From positions 1-20,404 of the forward strand of contig JAATVS010000091.1 in the NCBI GenBank assembly GCA_014523695.1: a stretch of 20,404 bases of DNA, written 5' to 3'. Shown here piece by piece: positions 13,414 through 20,404 of the stretch (its first letter is position 1; each line of letters begins with the position of its first letter). The notes below the pieces were generated by a model. It was not told the origin of the DNA. It worked only from the letters and a program-made list of their open reading frames with translations, and ran no database searches. The position numbers were made by a program, and so were the translations under genes. This DNA is from Nitrososphaerales archaeon TH5895 (GTDB taxonomy: Archaea; Thermoproteota; Nitrososphaeria; Nitrososphaerales; Nitrososphaeraceae).

Positions 13414-14501
13414 TCCATAGGTGTAGTTGAAGCCTTCTCCGCAAGATCATTGTCCTTAACGGTGGCAGCGATTACGCTAATACGTCCTGCAACCAGTCTT
13501 GAGATCTTTCCAAATGCTAGACTAGCCAGGGAGTCTGGTTCAACCAACGTCACCGGTCTCCCGAGGTCACTTCCTTCTCTGATAAGAGGATGCAGGGGAA
13601 TTTCGCCCAAGAAAGGTACATTAAACTTCTCGCTGATCTTCTGTCCTCCTCCCTTTCCAAAAATGTAAGTGTTTTCGCCACAGTGTGGACAGACAAGATA
13701 GCTCATGTTTTCGACTACCCCTAATATCGGAATGTTGAGTTTGTTAAACATTCCAATTGATTTGATAGCAACATTCATTGCCACATCCTGCGGTGTAGTG
13801 ACCGTTAAGACACCAGTGATTGGAAGTGTTTGAGCCATCGTGAGCGGAGCGTCGCCTGTCCCTGGTGGCAGATCAATTAAAAGGTAGTCCAATTCCCCCC
13901 ATTCTACGTCGGTTATGAATTGCTTTATGATTCCTGATACTATGGGTCCACGGTAGATCCCTGCCTGCTGTGATTGTTCATAGAAGAAGCCCATAGAAAT
14001 AACCTTCACGCCGTTTGAAACGACAGGTTGTATCTTGTTATTAACAATTGGCGGTGGATCTCTTAACCCTAACATTAGAGGAACGCTTGGACCATAAATG
14101 TCAGCGTCCAAAAGGCCAACACTAGCGCCCGTCTTGGCCAACGCCAAAGCCAGATTTACTGCTACGGTCGTCTTGCCTACTCCTCCTTTTCCGCTTGCTA
14201 CCGCAAATATATTCTTGACCTTGGGAAGCAATTCGTCCATCGAGATCGCTCTTCCCTCCATAACTTTTGCAGTTACCCTCAGATCCAAATCATTAACTCC
14301 TATGCTGAGCATGGAATTTCGCACTTCCTCCTCAATTTCGCTATTGAATGGACATGCAGGGGTAGTTAACTCAAGAGTGAATGATACTTTTTTATCATTA
14401 ATACTTAAATCCTTAATCATACCCATGGACACAATATCCTTGTGTAACTCTGGATCCATAATCTTCCTCAGGGAGGACATAACCTGATCCACATTAGTCA
14501 T
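13410..14501 (-). CDS. mrp: Mrp/NBP35 Fe-S carrier ATPase with N-terminal MIP18 (DUF59) domain
   Basis: Fe-S cluster carrier of the Mrp/ApbC/NBP35 family, which binds a 4Fe-4S cluster at a dimer interface and hands it to target enzymes. Residues 1-80 form a MIP18/DUF59 domain (MDPELHKDIVSMGMI, TTPACPF with Cys50). The P-loop is GKGGVGKTT (104-112), followed by LLDADIYGPS, the switch region LIDLPPGTGD (208-217) and the cluster-ligand motif CPHC (Cys271, Cys274). 363 residues, complete. ATG at 14501 is about 32 bp after an AT-rich box (TTTAAAT near 14530-14536, minus strand). Followed, with a 4-bp overlap, by dephospho-CoA kinase. Confidence 0.95.
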   Translation of the reverse strand: MTNVDQVMSSLRKIMDPELHKDIVSMGMIKDLSINDKKVSFTLELTTPACPFNSEIEEEVRNSMLSIGVNDLDLRVTAKVMEGRAISMDELLPKVKNIFAVASGKGGVGKTTVAVNLALALAKTGASVGLLDADIYGPSVPLMLGLRDPPPIVNNKIQPVVSNGVKVISMGFFYEQSQQAGIYRGPIVSGIIKQFITDVEWGELDYLLIDLPPGTGDAPLTMAQTLPITGVLTVTTPQDVAMNVAIKSIGMFNKLNIPILGVVENMSYLVCPHCGENTYIFGKGGGQKISEKFNVPFLGEIPLHPLIREGSDLGRPVTLVEPDSLASLAFGKISRLVAGRISVIAATVKDNDLAEKASTTPME

Positions 14502-14763
14502 ATGCTACGAGTAGATTAAAGTTCACAATATTTAAATCGTTAACAATTTTCTCATTGTCCTTGAGCCCGTTACCTGCCTAGGATTCCCAACGAGATATAA
14601 TCTTGTCGCCCTTCTGCCAAACGAAAGGCATTGAGGTCTGACAAACTTCATCGCAAATTAAGGAGCCCACTCGACCATATTCAGAGAAATATCAGAGGTC
14701 CACATCCAGGGATGTTATCCAAAGGTTAATAAATTGATGTTCCGTCGCTATCAATTGTATATT

Positions 14764-15366
14764 ATGTTTGCGATCGTGCATATGAGTGACGTTATAAGAA
14801 TCCCTCCCGATCGAATGACTCCATCTCTTAACAAAACCGCCATTGGAATTCTTAAAGAGAAATATGAAAGTATGATCAGTCCCGAACTTGGATATGTTAT
14901 CATGATTATAGAGGCATCTACGAACCCCGTAGGTAAGCTCGTGGCAGGTGATGGAGCAACATATCATAGAGTAAGTTTTAAGGCCTTAACTTTCTACCCA
15001 AGATTACAGGAAATAGTAGAAGGAGAGATAGTTGAGATAACCGACTTTGGCGCCTTTGTAAGAATAGGACCTACCGATGCCTTACTTCACCTGTCCCAGA
15101 TAACAGACGACTTTCTCAAAAGTGACGTTAAGCAGGGGATAATTTTGGCAAATCAGTCATCTAGGTCTATCAAGATTGGATCTAGGTTAAGAGGAAGGAT
15201 AACAGCAGTTAGTCTTGGCAAGGGGGCTGCTATGGGAAAGATAGGAATAACTTGTAGACAGCCGTTTTTAGGGGCTCTGGAGTGGATTGAACAGGATGTC
15301 ATTAAATCTCAACAGTCCCAGTCCGCAGTTCCAATAAAAGAGAAAAAGCGGGGTTCCAGTAAGTAA
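14764..15366 (+). CDS. rpoE1: DNA-directed RNA polymerase subunit Rpo7 (RpoE')
   Basis: Archaeal RNA polymerase stalk subunit, homologue of eukaryotic Rpb7, partner of Rpo4. N-terminal domain: IRIPPDRM, LKEKYESMISPELGYVI and the signature GDGATYHRVSFKALTFYP. Then an S1/OB domain: EIVEGEIVEITDFGAFVRIGP, LLHLSQITDDF and ITCRQPFLGALEW. The frame is open back to ATG at 14734, but homologues begin exactly at MFAIVHMSDVIRIPP, so I place the start at ATG 14764; a TATA-like TTAATAAATT near 14723-14732 fits. About 25 basic/polar residues follow the S1 domain at the C-terminus. First gene of rpo7-spt4-nadC, overlapping spt4 by 1 bp. Confidence 0.96.
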   Translation: MFAIVHMSDVIRIPPDRMTPSLNKTAIGILKEKYESMISPELGYVIMIIEASTNPVGKLVAGDGATYHRVSFKALTFYPRLQEIVEGEIVEITDFGAFVRIGPTDALLHLSQITDDFLKSDVKQGIILANQSSRSIKIGSRLRGRITAVSLGKGAAMGKIGITCRQPFLGALEWIEQDVIKSQQSQSAVPIKEKKRGSSK

Positions 15367-15554
15367 TGCCCCGAGAACTCGCCTGTAAGAAATGTAAGGC
15401 GTTGACCATCGCAAAGGTTTGCCCTGTGTGTAGTTCTACCGATCTCACTCCCCACTGGACAGGTATGATACTGATTTTTGATCCTTCACATTCTCATGTC
15501 GCCTCCACTTTGGATCTTCGCGTCCCTCACAAATATGCCTTAAAAGCTTCATGA
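15366..15554 (+). CDS. spt4: Transcription elongation factor Spt4 (RpoE'')
   Basis: Small zinc protein that pairs with Spt5 to make RNA polymerase processive. The single zinc ribbon is CKKC (Cys7, Cys10) and CPVC (Cys19, Cys22), followed by the STDLTPHWTGMILIFDPSHS region expected of archaeal Spt4, including the conserved W-x-G and the IFDP strand that contacts Spt5. 62 residues, full length. Its ATG shares one base with the rpo7 stop (TAATG), and its own stop overlaps the nadC start (ATGA), so translation of the three genes is coupled. The rpo7-spt4 pairing is usual in archaea. Confidence 0.95.
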   Translation: MPRELACKKCKALTIAKVCPVCSSTDLTPHWTGMILIFDPSHSHVASTLDLRVPHKYALKAS

Positions 15555-16462
15555 CCTCTCTTAAAGGACAGAAAAACGTGGTGTCCTTGTCTGAGTATCT
15601 GTATCGACGAAATCGTATTTCTTCGTACCTTGAGGAAGACTTTGGTAGCGGTGACATCACAAGTGAAGTACTGGTACCGAGAGATTTCAATGCAGAAGCT
15701 GAGGTGTGGTGTAAGGAAACCACAGGGGGTGTGGTTATTTGTGGTGTTGAGGAAGCCTGCATGACGCTGGAAATTTGCGGCTGCTCTACTACAAAACTAA
15801 TTGAAGATGGATCTATTGTGACCAATAATCAACGAATTATCGCAGTAAAGGGGAATGCCAGGTCGATACTTAAAGCTGAGAGAACTGCCCTAAATATGTT
15901 AATGCGTATGAGCGGGGTGGCGACTGAAAGCAGAAGATACTCTGTGCTCTTAAGAAAGTTAGGTGTTGGTACTCAAATCACTGCTACGAGAAAAACTTCG
16001 CCTGGGATGAGAATATTCGATAAGAAGGCCGTAATGATTGGAGGTGGTTATCCACATCGAATGGGGCTATACGACATGATACTCATAAAGGATAATCATA
16101 TCGAAATTGTGGGTGATGCCGGTGACTGTGTGAACAAAGCAAGGAGACAAGTCGGAAAGAACCGGGAAATAGAATGTGAAGTTCGGTCAGAGGATGAACT
16201 CATTTCTGTTGTTCTGGCCGGCGCAGACGTCGTAATGTTGGACAACTTTTCCGTAGAGAATGCGAAGCACGCCATGTCCAAACTGCGTGAATTAGGCCTA
16301 AGAAGCCGTGTGAAGGTGGAAATTTCAGGGGGTATCAACCAATCTAACTTCCAAGACTTTGCTCAGTTAAATCCAGATTTCCTATCAGTAGGCTCAATGA
16401 CACATTCTACTAAAGCAATCGATTTTAGTATGATTGTCAAGTGCAAAAATAGCCTAACATAG
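15551..16462 (+). CDS. nadC: Nicotinate-nucleotide pyrophosphorylase (quinolinate phosphoribosyltransferase)
   Basis: Converts quinolinate and PRPP to nicotinate mononucleotide, CO2 and pyrophosphate in de novo NAD synthesis. Motifs in order: LEEDFGSGDITSE, AERTALNMLMRMSGVAT, ATRKTSPGMR, GGGYPHRMGLYDMILIKDNH, IECEVRSEDEL, VMLDNFS and KVEISGGIN. Together they give the conserved Arg/Lys/His set of the active site. 303 residues, about 15-20 longer at the N-terminus than the shortest homologues. ATG at 15551 overlaps the spt4 stop, so this metabolic gene is locked into a transcription-machinery operon. Convergent with nadA, which makes its substrate. Confidence 0.96.
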   Translation: MTSLKGQKNVVSLSEYLYRRNRISSYLEEDFGSGDITSEVLVPRDFNAEAEVWCKETTGGVVICGVEEACMTLEICGCSTTKLIEDGSIVTNNQRIIAVKGNARSILKAERTALNMLMRMSGVATESRRYSVLLRKLGVGTQITATRKTSPGMRIFDKKAVMIGGGYPHRMGLYDMILIKDNHIEIVGDAGDCVNKARRQVGKNREIECEVRSEDELISVVLAGADVVMLDNFSVENAKHAMSKLRELGLRSRVKVEISGGINQSNFQDFAQLNPDFLSVGSMTHSTKAIDFSMIVKCKNSLT

Positions 16463-16476
16463 TCTATGATCTAGGT

Positions 16477-16490
16477 AGAACGCCCGTTCT
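16477..16490. terminator. Short hairpin between convergent nadC and nadA
   Basis: AGAACG-CC-CGTTCT, 6-bp arms around 2 bases (or 5-bp stem with a 4-nt loop), in the 61-bp gap between the two stop codons. No T-run directly follows, so a terminator role is only a position-based guess. Confidence 0.25.
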
Positions 16491-16523
16491 TGAACTCAGT
16501 TTGGGGAAGAAAAGTCTTTCAAG

Positions 16524-17468
16524 TCACACGGCAAGCATCCTTTCGATCGCTAACCTTGCTCTTGACCTAACCCTATCAGGAACGCTTACAACATGAACTT
16601 TTTTTCTTAGAGAGTGATACACCTTCTCGAGTGTGATCATCTTCATGTATTTGCATATAGCATCCTCTTTCAACGGTATGAAGGTCTTGTCAGGGTTCTG
16701 ATTTTTCATCCTATGAAGTATTCCGATTTCGGTCGCTACTATGAATTTCCTGGAAGGTGATGACGATGCATATTTGATCATTCCCTCAGTGGAGAGCACA
16801 TGACAGGATTTGTTGATATCTCCTTCTCCATAATGATAAAGCGTCGACGTAGTACAGCCGCATTCAGGATGAATCAAAAGTTCTGCATCGGATTTGGCAT
16901 CAAGATACCTGTTAATATCGTGAGGAGTCATCCCTGCATGCACGTGACATTCACCAGGCCAAATATGCATGTTCTTCCTCCTTGTTTGCTTGGCGACGTA
17001 GGACCCTAAGAACATGTCAGGTAGAAAAAGTATCTCCTTATTGGTTGGAATGGAGTTTGTAATCTCTACTGCATTAGATGAGGTGCAGCAATAATCAGAC
17101 AGTGCCTTGATCTCTGCTGATGTATTAACATAACTTATCACGACAGCTTCTGGATGCTTTGATTTCCACATGATAAGTTCCTCAGGATTAATAGTGGAAG
17201 CCAATGAACAACCTGCCTGAGGATCTGGTATCAATACTGTTTTTTCAGGACACAAAATGGCCGCTGTTTCAGCCATAAAATGGACCCCACAAAATACGAT
17301 GAGATCTGCATCCGTACCGGCAGCTGCTCTAGAGAGGGCGAGCGAGTCACCAACAAAATCCGCGATGTCCTGGATTTCTGGGTTCTGGTAGTTATGAGCT
17401 AGAATCACCGCATTCAACTCTTTTTTCAGCTGTCCTATTTTTACTTCATAGTTTTCGATTTCTAACAT
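16524..17468 (-). CDS. nadA: Quinolinate synthase
   Basis: Condenses iminoaspartate with dihydroxyacetone phosphate to quinolinate using a 4Fe-4S cluster. From the start chosen here (314 aa), the three cluster cysteines of the archaeal form are Cys60 (FCGVHFMAETA), Cys174 (PGECHVH) and Cys272 (AICKYM). Also visible are AHNYQNPEIQDIADFVGDSL at the N-terminus, DPQAGCSLA, SYVNTSAE, HPECGC and VATEIGILHRM. The frame is open to GTG at 17498, but a TTTAAA box at 17503-17508 is too close to that codon; it is about 38 bp from the ATG at 17468, which I therefore prefer. Substrate comes from NadX, encoded 0.6 kb away; the product goes to the convergent NadC. Cluster supply by Mrp is plausible. Confidence 0.95.
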   Translation of the reverse strand: MLEIENYEVKIGQLKKELNAVILAHNYQNPEIQDIADFVGDSLALSRAAAGTDADLIVFCGVHFMAETAAILCPEKTVLIPDPQAGCSLASTINPEELIMWKSKHPEAVVISYVNTSAEIKALSDYCCTSSNAVEITNSIPTNKEILFLPDMFLGSYVAKQTRRKNMHIWPGECHVHAGMTPHDINRYLDAKSDAELLIHPECGCTTSTLYHYGEGDINKSCHVLSTEGMIKYASSSPSRKFIVATEIGILHRMKNQNPDKTFIPLKEDAICKYMKMITLEKVYHSLRKKVHVVSVPDRVRSRARLAIERMLAV

Positions 17469-17508
17469 TATTGTAGTTTGAAGAGATTGAACACCCACAC
17501 AATTTAAA

Positions 17509-17849
17509 GCAGTACAATCTAGGATGGATTTGCAACCTGCTTCCGATCAGTGGGCAATAGTTGCCCCTTTAAGCTTCAGCTTACAAAAACACGTGCGAAA
17601 TTGACTTGGTTTCACTCAAAGTAGAATTACAGTAGATAATGTTTCAGTACTTCTCTACTGGAAAAATCAACAGCTTCACTTAACTTCATGTCTTTCAAAC
17701 GGGTTAAGCGCAGGGAAACGGAATAAATTTGAACAACTGGATCTGCTCCTCCGTGGGAGCACGATCCCCAGAATCCAAAATACTATAGAGAACCTCCACG
17801 AATCTGATTCCACATTTTTGCACGACTTGATCAATTAGTAAATCTAGAA
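17509..17849. other. Gene-poor divergent intergenic region with hairpins
   Basis: About 340 bp between the nadA promoter and the eS30 promoter, with no convincing ORF or tRNA. It holds several inverted repeats: GGGCAA/TTGCCC at 17552-17566, TAAGCT/AGCTTA at 17570-17583, and the strongest at 17739-17767, where GGATC-TGCTCC pairs with GGAGCA-GATCC through 11 bp with one bulged base around a 6-nt loop. It could be a small RNA gene, a terminator or a 5' control element of eS30. The eS30 TATA box lies downstream of the hairpin, so the hairpin is not in the eS30 message if that box is used. Confidence 0.35.
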
Positions 17850-17859
17850 TTTATATATG
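17850..17859 (+). promoter_or_regulatory. TATA box of the eS30 gene
   Basis: TTTATATATG centred about 31 bp before the eS30 ATG, the most canonical TATA box in the window, predicting a message with at most a few leader bases. This fits a highly expressed ribosomal protein gene. Confidence 0.65.
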
Positions 17860-17884
17860 TGTATCATGTATATGCATCAATTAA

Positions 17885-18064
17885 ATGCCTACACATGGAT
17901 CGTTAACGAAGGCTGGGAAGGTTAGAGGGCAGACACCAAAGATTCAGGGAAAAGAAAGAGATAGTCCCATATCGAGATTACGTAACAAAAATAATTATAG
18001 TAAGCGGTTTGAAAAGAGAAGGGCTCCTGGTCAGAGGAAACCTGAGAGAGGGCCTAGACGTTAG
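17885..18064 (+). CDS. rps30e: 30S ribosomal protein eS30
   Basis: A 59-residue ORF, missed by a 60-residue cut-off. It begins [20 protein letters not shown], which is the hallmark N-terminus of archaeal/eukaryotic ribosomal protein S30e (HGSLxRAGKVRxQTPK). It continues with a basic region containing [13 protein letters not shown] (equivalent to the PRxRxRxxYxKR motif) and ends in an Arg/Pro/Gly-rich tail ([10 protein letters not shown]). No ubiquitin-like fusion, as expected outside eukaryotes. The strong TATA box upstream supports a leaderless, highly expressed gene. nadX follows 46 bp later and may be co-transcribed. The archaeal S30e identity is one of the firmest taxonomic markers here. 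Confidence 0.94.
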   Translation: MPTHGSLTKAGKVRGQTPKIQGKERDSPISRLRNKNNYSKRFEKRRAPGQRKPERGPRR

Positions 18065-18110
18065 AGTGCTTCGGCGAATTATTCTATAGCAAGTTGTTCT
18101 TAGAATACTC

Positions 18111-18950
18111 TTGAAAAAGGTCGGCATAATTGGTTGCGGTGCGATAGGATACCAAATTGCAAGATCAATTGATAACAGATCTCTTTCATCAGCAAGGTTG
18201 AGCTTTATTGTTGATTCGTCCCTCGACAGGTTGGAATTTACCAAGTTTTCTTTGAAAAATGATAAACCAAAAGCTTTTTCTGATAAAGATTTGCTTTTTC
18301 GCTCTGAAGCATACGAGAGTGCTGACGTTGTAATAGAATCGGCTAGTCGGGTTGCAGTCCGTCAGTACGCTAGGCATATCTTAGCTGACGGGAAGTATCT
18401 CATCATTTTCAGTGTAGGAGAATTGGTCGATGAAATATTTATGAAAGAACTCGAATCAGAGGCTATTAAACACACTGGGGTTATACATATCCCAACGGGA
18501 GCGATCGCTGGAATAGATGCCATAAAATCAGTCCGAAACCATTTAGATCAGCTTACGATTTCTACAACTAAGAGTCCCAAATCGTTAGCTGGAGCTCCCT
18601 ATTTTGATATCTATAAAGATATTCGCTTACATGAACTTACTGATAGGACAGTATTGTATGAAGGGGATGTCCGAAGAGCAGTCGAGTTGTTTCCCTCGAA
18701 TGTGAATGTCTTCGCCTCATTAGCGCTAGCCACGGGTAATATCAGTAAAATCAGAGTCAGGATAGTCGTCGATCCAAACATAAAAGTTAATCGACACGAA
18801 ATAATTGTGAAAGGGGAGTTTGGGAGTCTAGAAATAGTTACTAGTAACGTACCTCACCCTGAAAACCCCAGGACAAGTACGTTGGCCGTATTATCGGCTA
18901 TTGAAGCCGTAAGATCTGCATGCAATGAGACGATTAAGATTGGAAGTTAA
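18111..18950 (+). CDS. nadX: L-aspartate dehydrogenase
   Basis: NAD(P)-dependent oxidation of L-aspartate to iminoaspartate, replacing the flavoprotein NadB in the first step of de novo NAD synthesis. N-terminal Rossmann motif GIIGCGAIG (residues 5-13), middle signature PTGAIAGIDAI (128-138), FPSNVNVFASLALA (194-207), VDPNIKVNRHEI with the conserved His229, and NPRTSTLAVLSAIEAV (252-267). 279 residues, slightly longer than many homologues. The start is TTG at 18111, directly at the first beta strand; no better upstream codon is seen. It lies 46 bp after eS30 without an obvious TATA box, so it probably shares that transcript. With NadA and NadC in the same window the route is complete. Confidence 0.93.
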   Translation: MKKVGIIGCGAIGYQIARSIDNRSLSSARLSFIVDSSLDRLEFTKFSLKNDKPKAFSDKDLLFRSEAYESADVVIESASRVAVRQYARHILADGKYLIIFSVGELVDEIFMKELESEAIKHTGVIHIPTGAIAGIDAIKSVRNHLDQLTISTTKSPKSLAGAPYFDIYKDIRLHELTDRTVLYEGDVRRAVELFPSNVNVFASLALATGNISKIRVRIVVDPNIKVNRHEIIVKGEFGSLEIVTSNVPHPENPRTSTLAVLSAIEAVRSACNETIKIGS

Positions 18951-18969
18951 AATCAAGCAGCTACCACGA

Positions 18970-18978
18970 TTTATATAG
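18970..18978 (+). promoter_or_regulatory. TATA box of the TRAM-protein gene
   Basis: TTTATATAG centred about 38 bp before the ATG at 19012. This predicts a short leader of roughly 12 nt, which contains an AAGGA-type purine stretch that may act as ribosome site. Confidence 0.55.
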
Positions 18979-19011
18979 GGTAAGAGTAAGTCTTTTAGCA
19001 AGGAATAAGGA

Positions 19012-19311
19012 ATGAGTTACGGCGGATTTAGAAGAAACGATAGTTTCGGACCAAAACCAGTAGAGACAGGAAAGGAATACGATGTGCAGATTTCTGAAAT
19101 AAGTAGAAAGGGCGATGGAATTGCTCGAGTCCAAGGATTCGTTATATTTGTTAAGGACGGAAAAGTTGGCCAGAATGCAAAAATTAGAGTCACACAAGTT
19201 GGAAATCGGTTCGCAACAGCTGAGATAGTAAATGGAGCCACAGAGCAATCTGCTCCGACCCAAGAAATTTCAAGTGGAAACCAAGACCAATCAACTGAGA
19301 CAGAAAATTAG
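19012..19311 (+). CDS. TRAM-domain RNA-binding protein
   Basis: Stand-alone TRAM domain (about residues 15-75): EYDVQISEISRKGDGIARVQGFVIFV, then KVGQNAKIRVTQVGNRFATAEIV. These match the small beta-barrel RNA-binding module also attached to TrmA/RumA-type and MiaB-type tRNA-modifying enzymes. Short archaeal TRAM proteins have been described as cold-shock-like RNA chaperones in methanogens and haloarchaea. A glycine/arginine-bearing N-terminus (SYGGFRRNDSFG) and an acidic/polar, low-complexity C-terminal tail of about 25 residues (rich in Gln, Thr, Ser, Glu) flank the domain. 99 residues. Its own TATA box and short leader indicate an independent, probably well expressed gene. Confidence 0.9.
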   Translation: MSYGGFRRNDSFGPKPVETGKEYDVQISEISRKGDGIARVQGFVIFVKDGKVGQNAKIRVTQVGNRFATAEIVNGATEQSAPTQEISSGNQDQSTETEN

Positions 19312-19398
19312 TTGGGCAACTGTTCTAATAACTACTTCAGGTAGGTTTCAATAGAGAAGAGGGATATAATCCTCATGAAACTTTCTAACATCTATAAC

Positions 19399-19405
19399 TT
19401 TTTTT
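19399..19405 (+). terminator. T7 run after the TRAM gene
   Basis: Seven consecutive T about 90 bp downstream of the TRAM-protein stop and just before the convergent gene's end. Oligo-T tracts are the main intrinsic terminator signal in archaea. No stable stem precedes it. Confidence 0.4.
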
Positions 19406-19419
19406 CGTCTTTGCCGAGC

Positions 19420-20391
19420 CTAATTGCCTAGGCAAAAAATCGTTTCGTTTTGGTATCGAGCCTTGGCTCTTGAGATTAATCTCGTAATGGAATCTCTCAT
19501 CTGTCCTTCGTCTACCTCCCCATTATCAAAATTCCCTGGCAGAACTAAATACAGGCGAATCTTGGAACCTAAGACATCAGACAGCTCTTGATTCACGGTA
19601 ACAACGAATGGCCGCAAAGCGCCTCTAAAAAGTTCGGCCCTAGCTTTGATTAGTCCTGATATTTTATCACCCTTTGGCCAGTCTGGCCCAACTATAACCA
19701 CGTTCCCTGACGATTCCTTAAATCTGATTGGCTCTTCCGATGCGCCTTCAGGTGCCATTGTGATAGCCATATGTTTTGTTACTAATGCTGGAACATGAAT
19801 GAATCGGTTTATCAACAATTCCCAATTCTGCTTTGAGATCTCGAGTAATGATTTCGAATAATCAGGCCGTCCAGTGAAATGGATCAATCCACTGATAGGA
19901 CCGAATTCTCCTTTGATTCTGGTCAAAGAGTCACGTAAATTTGTTTCATCTGAAAGATCCACCTGAAATTGAGGGAATTCAGACAAACGGCCTATTTTTT
20001 CTGGAGAGACTATTATTACCTTCTTCAGCCCATTATTCAACATCGTATGGCAGAGGCCCTCAATTCTCGATAGATCAAGGGAATCTTGGGTGCTTGTGCT
20101 TACAAGGACAGTTCCCATGTTAGAGTTCGAATCTATTTCCTGCACCGTAGTAGAGATCGCTGGTTTGACTGTGTAGAATACTCGATCATTCGGTACTACC
20201 CGGCCGTTTAAGAGTCTGCTTGTTGTTTCTGAAGACAACGTTAATACCATTTCAGCTACGTCTTCTTGAGCTAGAAATTCGCCATCAACGATCATTTTTT
20301 TAGTATTCTCTTGAATTTTTTCAGCTATGTGGTATAACTTTGTGATAAGCTCTGAAATGTCGCGCTCTAGGTCATCTTGGTTAAAATTCAT
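19420..20391 (-). CDS. SDR-like protein lacking catalytic residues; may be partial at window edge
   Basis: Residues about 85-300 follow a short-chain dehydrogenase/reductase fold: a GTVLVST strand, VDLSDETNLRDSLTRIKGEFGPISGLIH (matching the usual D-x-T-D...FGPIDVLV stretch) and a KRxx-type helix. Key residues are missing: the glycine-rich TGxxxGIG loop is not recognisable, NNAG is HFTG (171-174), and the YxxxK motif reads SGLIK (245-249), so Lys stays but Tyr is Ser. Before it, residues 41-73 (EDVAEMVLTLSSETTSRLLNGRVVPND) look like the C-terminal tail of another SDR. The frame stays open to the window end beyond the ATG at 20391, so this could be the end of a larger fused protein; a GGAG 4-5 nt before that ATG favours a start there. 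Probably non-catalytic or structural; function unknown. Confidence 0.65.
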   Translation of the reverse strand: MNFNQDDLERDISELITKLYHIAEKIQENTKKMIVDGEFLAQEDVAEMVLTLSSETTSRLLNGRVVPNDRVFYTVKPAISTTVQEIDSNSNMGTVLVSTSTQDSLDLSRIEGLCHTMLNNGLKKVIIVSPEKIGRLSEFPQFQVDLSDETNLRDSLTRIKGEFGPISGLIHFTGRPDYSKSLLEISKQNWELLINRFIHVPALVTKHMAITMAPEGASEEPIRFKESSGNVVIVGPDWPKGDKISGLIKARAELFRGALRPFVVTVNQELSDVLGSKIRLYLVLPGNFDNGEVDEGQMRDSITRLISRAKARYQNETIFCLGN

Positions 20392-20404
20392 ATCGCTCCG
20401 TGAT

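Noticed and set aside
14098..14487. 129-codon plus-strand ORF
   Set aside because: Antisense to the Mrp P-loop and MIP18 domain region; low-complexity Ser/Leu/Pro translation typical of a shadow frame.
14502..14763. Gap between divergent mrp and rpo7, searched for tRNA or small RNA
   Set aside because: No T-loop GTTCRA-type motif with pairing stems, no acceptor-stem pairing and no ORF longer than about 15 codons. Only promoter-like AT boxes for both genes were found.
18961..19263. 100-codon minus-strand ORF
   Set aside because: Antisense to the TRAM-domain gene, which has a recognisable domain and promoter.
19424..19435. TTGCCTAGGCAA palindrome
   Set aside because: Lies in the last codons of the SDR-like gene; a 12-bp palindrome in coding sequence is weak evidence for a site.

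Overview
The window reads as archaeal chromosome, most likely Nitrososphaerota (Thaumarchaeota). It carries the RNA polymerase subunit Rpo7 (RpoE'), Spt4 and ribosomal protein eS30, which together exclude bacteria. TATA-like boxes sit about 25-32 bp upstream of many start codons, leaving almost no leader. TTG starts and AGA/AGG arginine codons are common. A lone biotin protein ligase without a DNA-binding domain and a UbiA/MenA-type prenyltransferase would suit a lineage with biotin-dependent carboxylases and menaquinone, but the taxonomic call is inference. The gene content is mostly housekeeping biosynthesis with many very small proteins between. I saw no insertion sequence, CRISPR array, phage gene, rRNA or tRNA.

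Layout. 1-3.4 kb: a UbiA-family prenyltransferase (-) divergent from biotin ligase (+), sharing a promoter with a 7-bp-arm inverted repeat, then glycerate 2-kinase (-). 3.5-6.1 kb: a small unrecognised protein with an HETLH motif, trpE, and two tiny metal-binding proteins (a zinc ribbon on -, a YHS/TRASH-like protein on +). 6.1-8.0 kb: a zinc medium-chain dehydrogenase followed by an LsrF-type class I aldolase. 8.0-11.6 kb: a branched-chain amino-acid block, ilvB-ilvH-leuB. ilvB is preceded by a 34-codon Leu/Val/Cys-rich upstream ORF whose stop overlaps the likely ilvB TTG start. 11.7-12.7 kb: four tiny genes (64, 56, 87 and 48 aa), each with its own TATA-like box. 12.8-14.5 kb (-): Mrp/NBP35 Fe-S carrier ATPase overlapping a GTP-dependent dephospho-CoA kinase. 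14.7-16.5 kb: overlapping rpo7-spt4-nadC. 16.5-17.5 kb: nadA, convergent to nadC. 17.9-18.95 kb: eS30, too short to show up in a standard ORF scan, then nadX. 19.0-19.3 kb: a TRAM-domain RNA-binding protein. 19.4 kb to the end: a degenerate short-chain-dehydrogenase-like protein, open at the window edge.

How the genes fit together. NadX (aspartate to iminoaspartate), NadA (to quinolinate) and NadC (to nicotinate mononucleotide) give the complete de novo NAD route from aspartate, spread over three transcription units that also carry transcription and translation genes. IlvB/IlvH and LeuB serve valine, isoleucine and leucine synthesis, and TrpE starts tryptophan synthesis. Mrp may deliver Fe-S clusters to enzymes such as the 4Fe-4S protein NadA. 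Dephospho-CoA kinase supplies CoA.

The most interesting observations are the leader-peptide-like ORF before ilvB, the apparently displaced or frameshifted leuB start under a palindromic TATA region, the cluster of leaderless micro-protein genes, the HETLH protein and the catalytically degenerate SDR-like protein. None of these could be tested by database search here.
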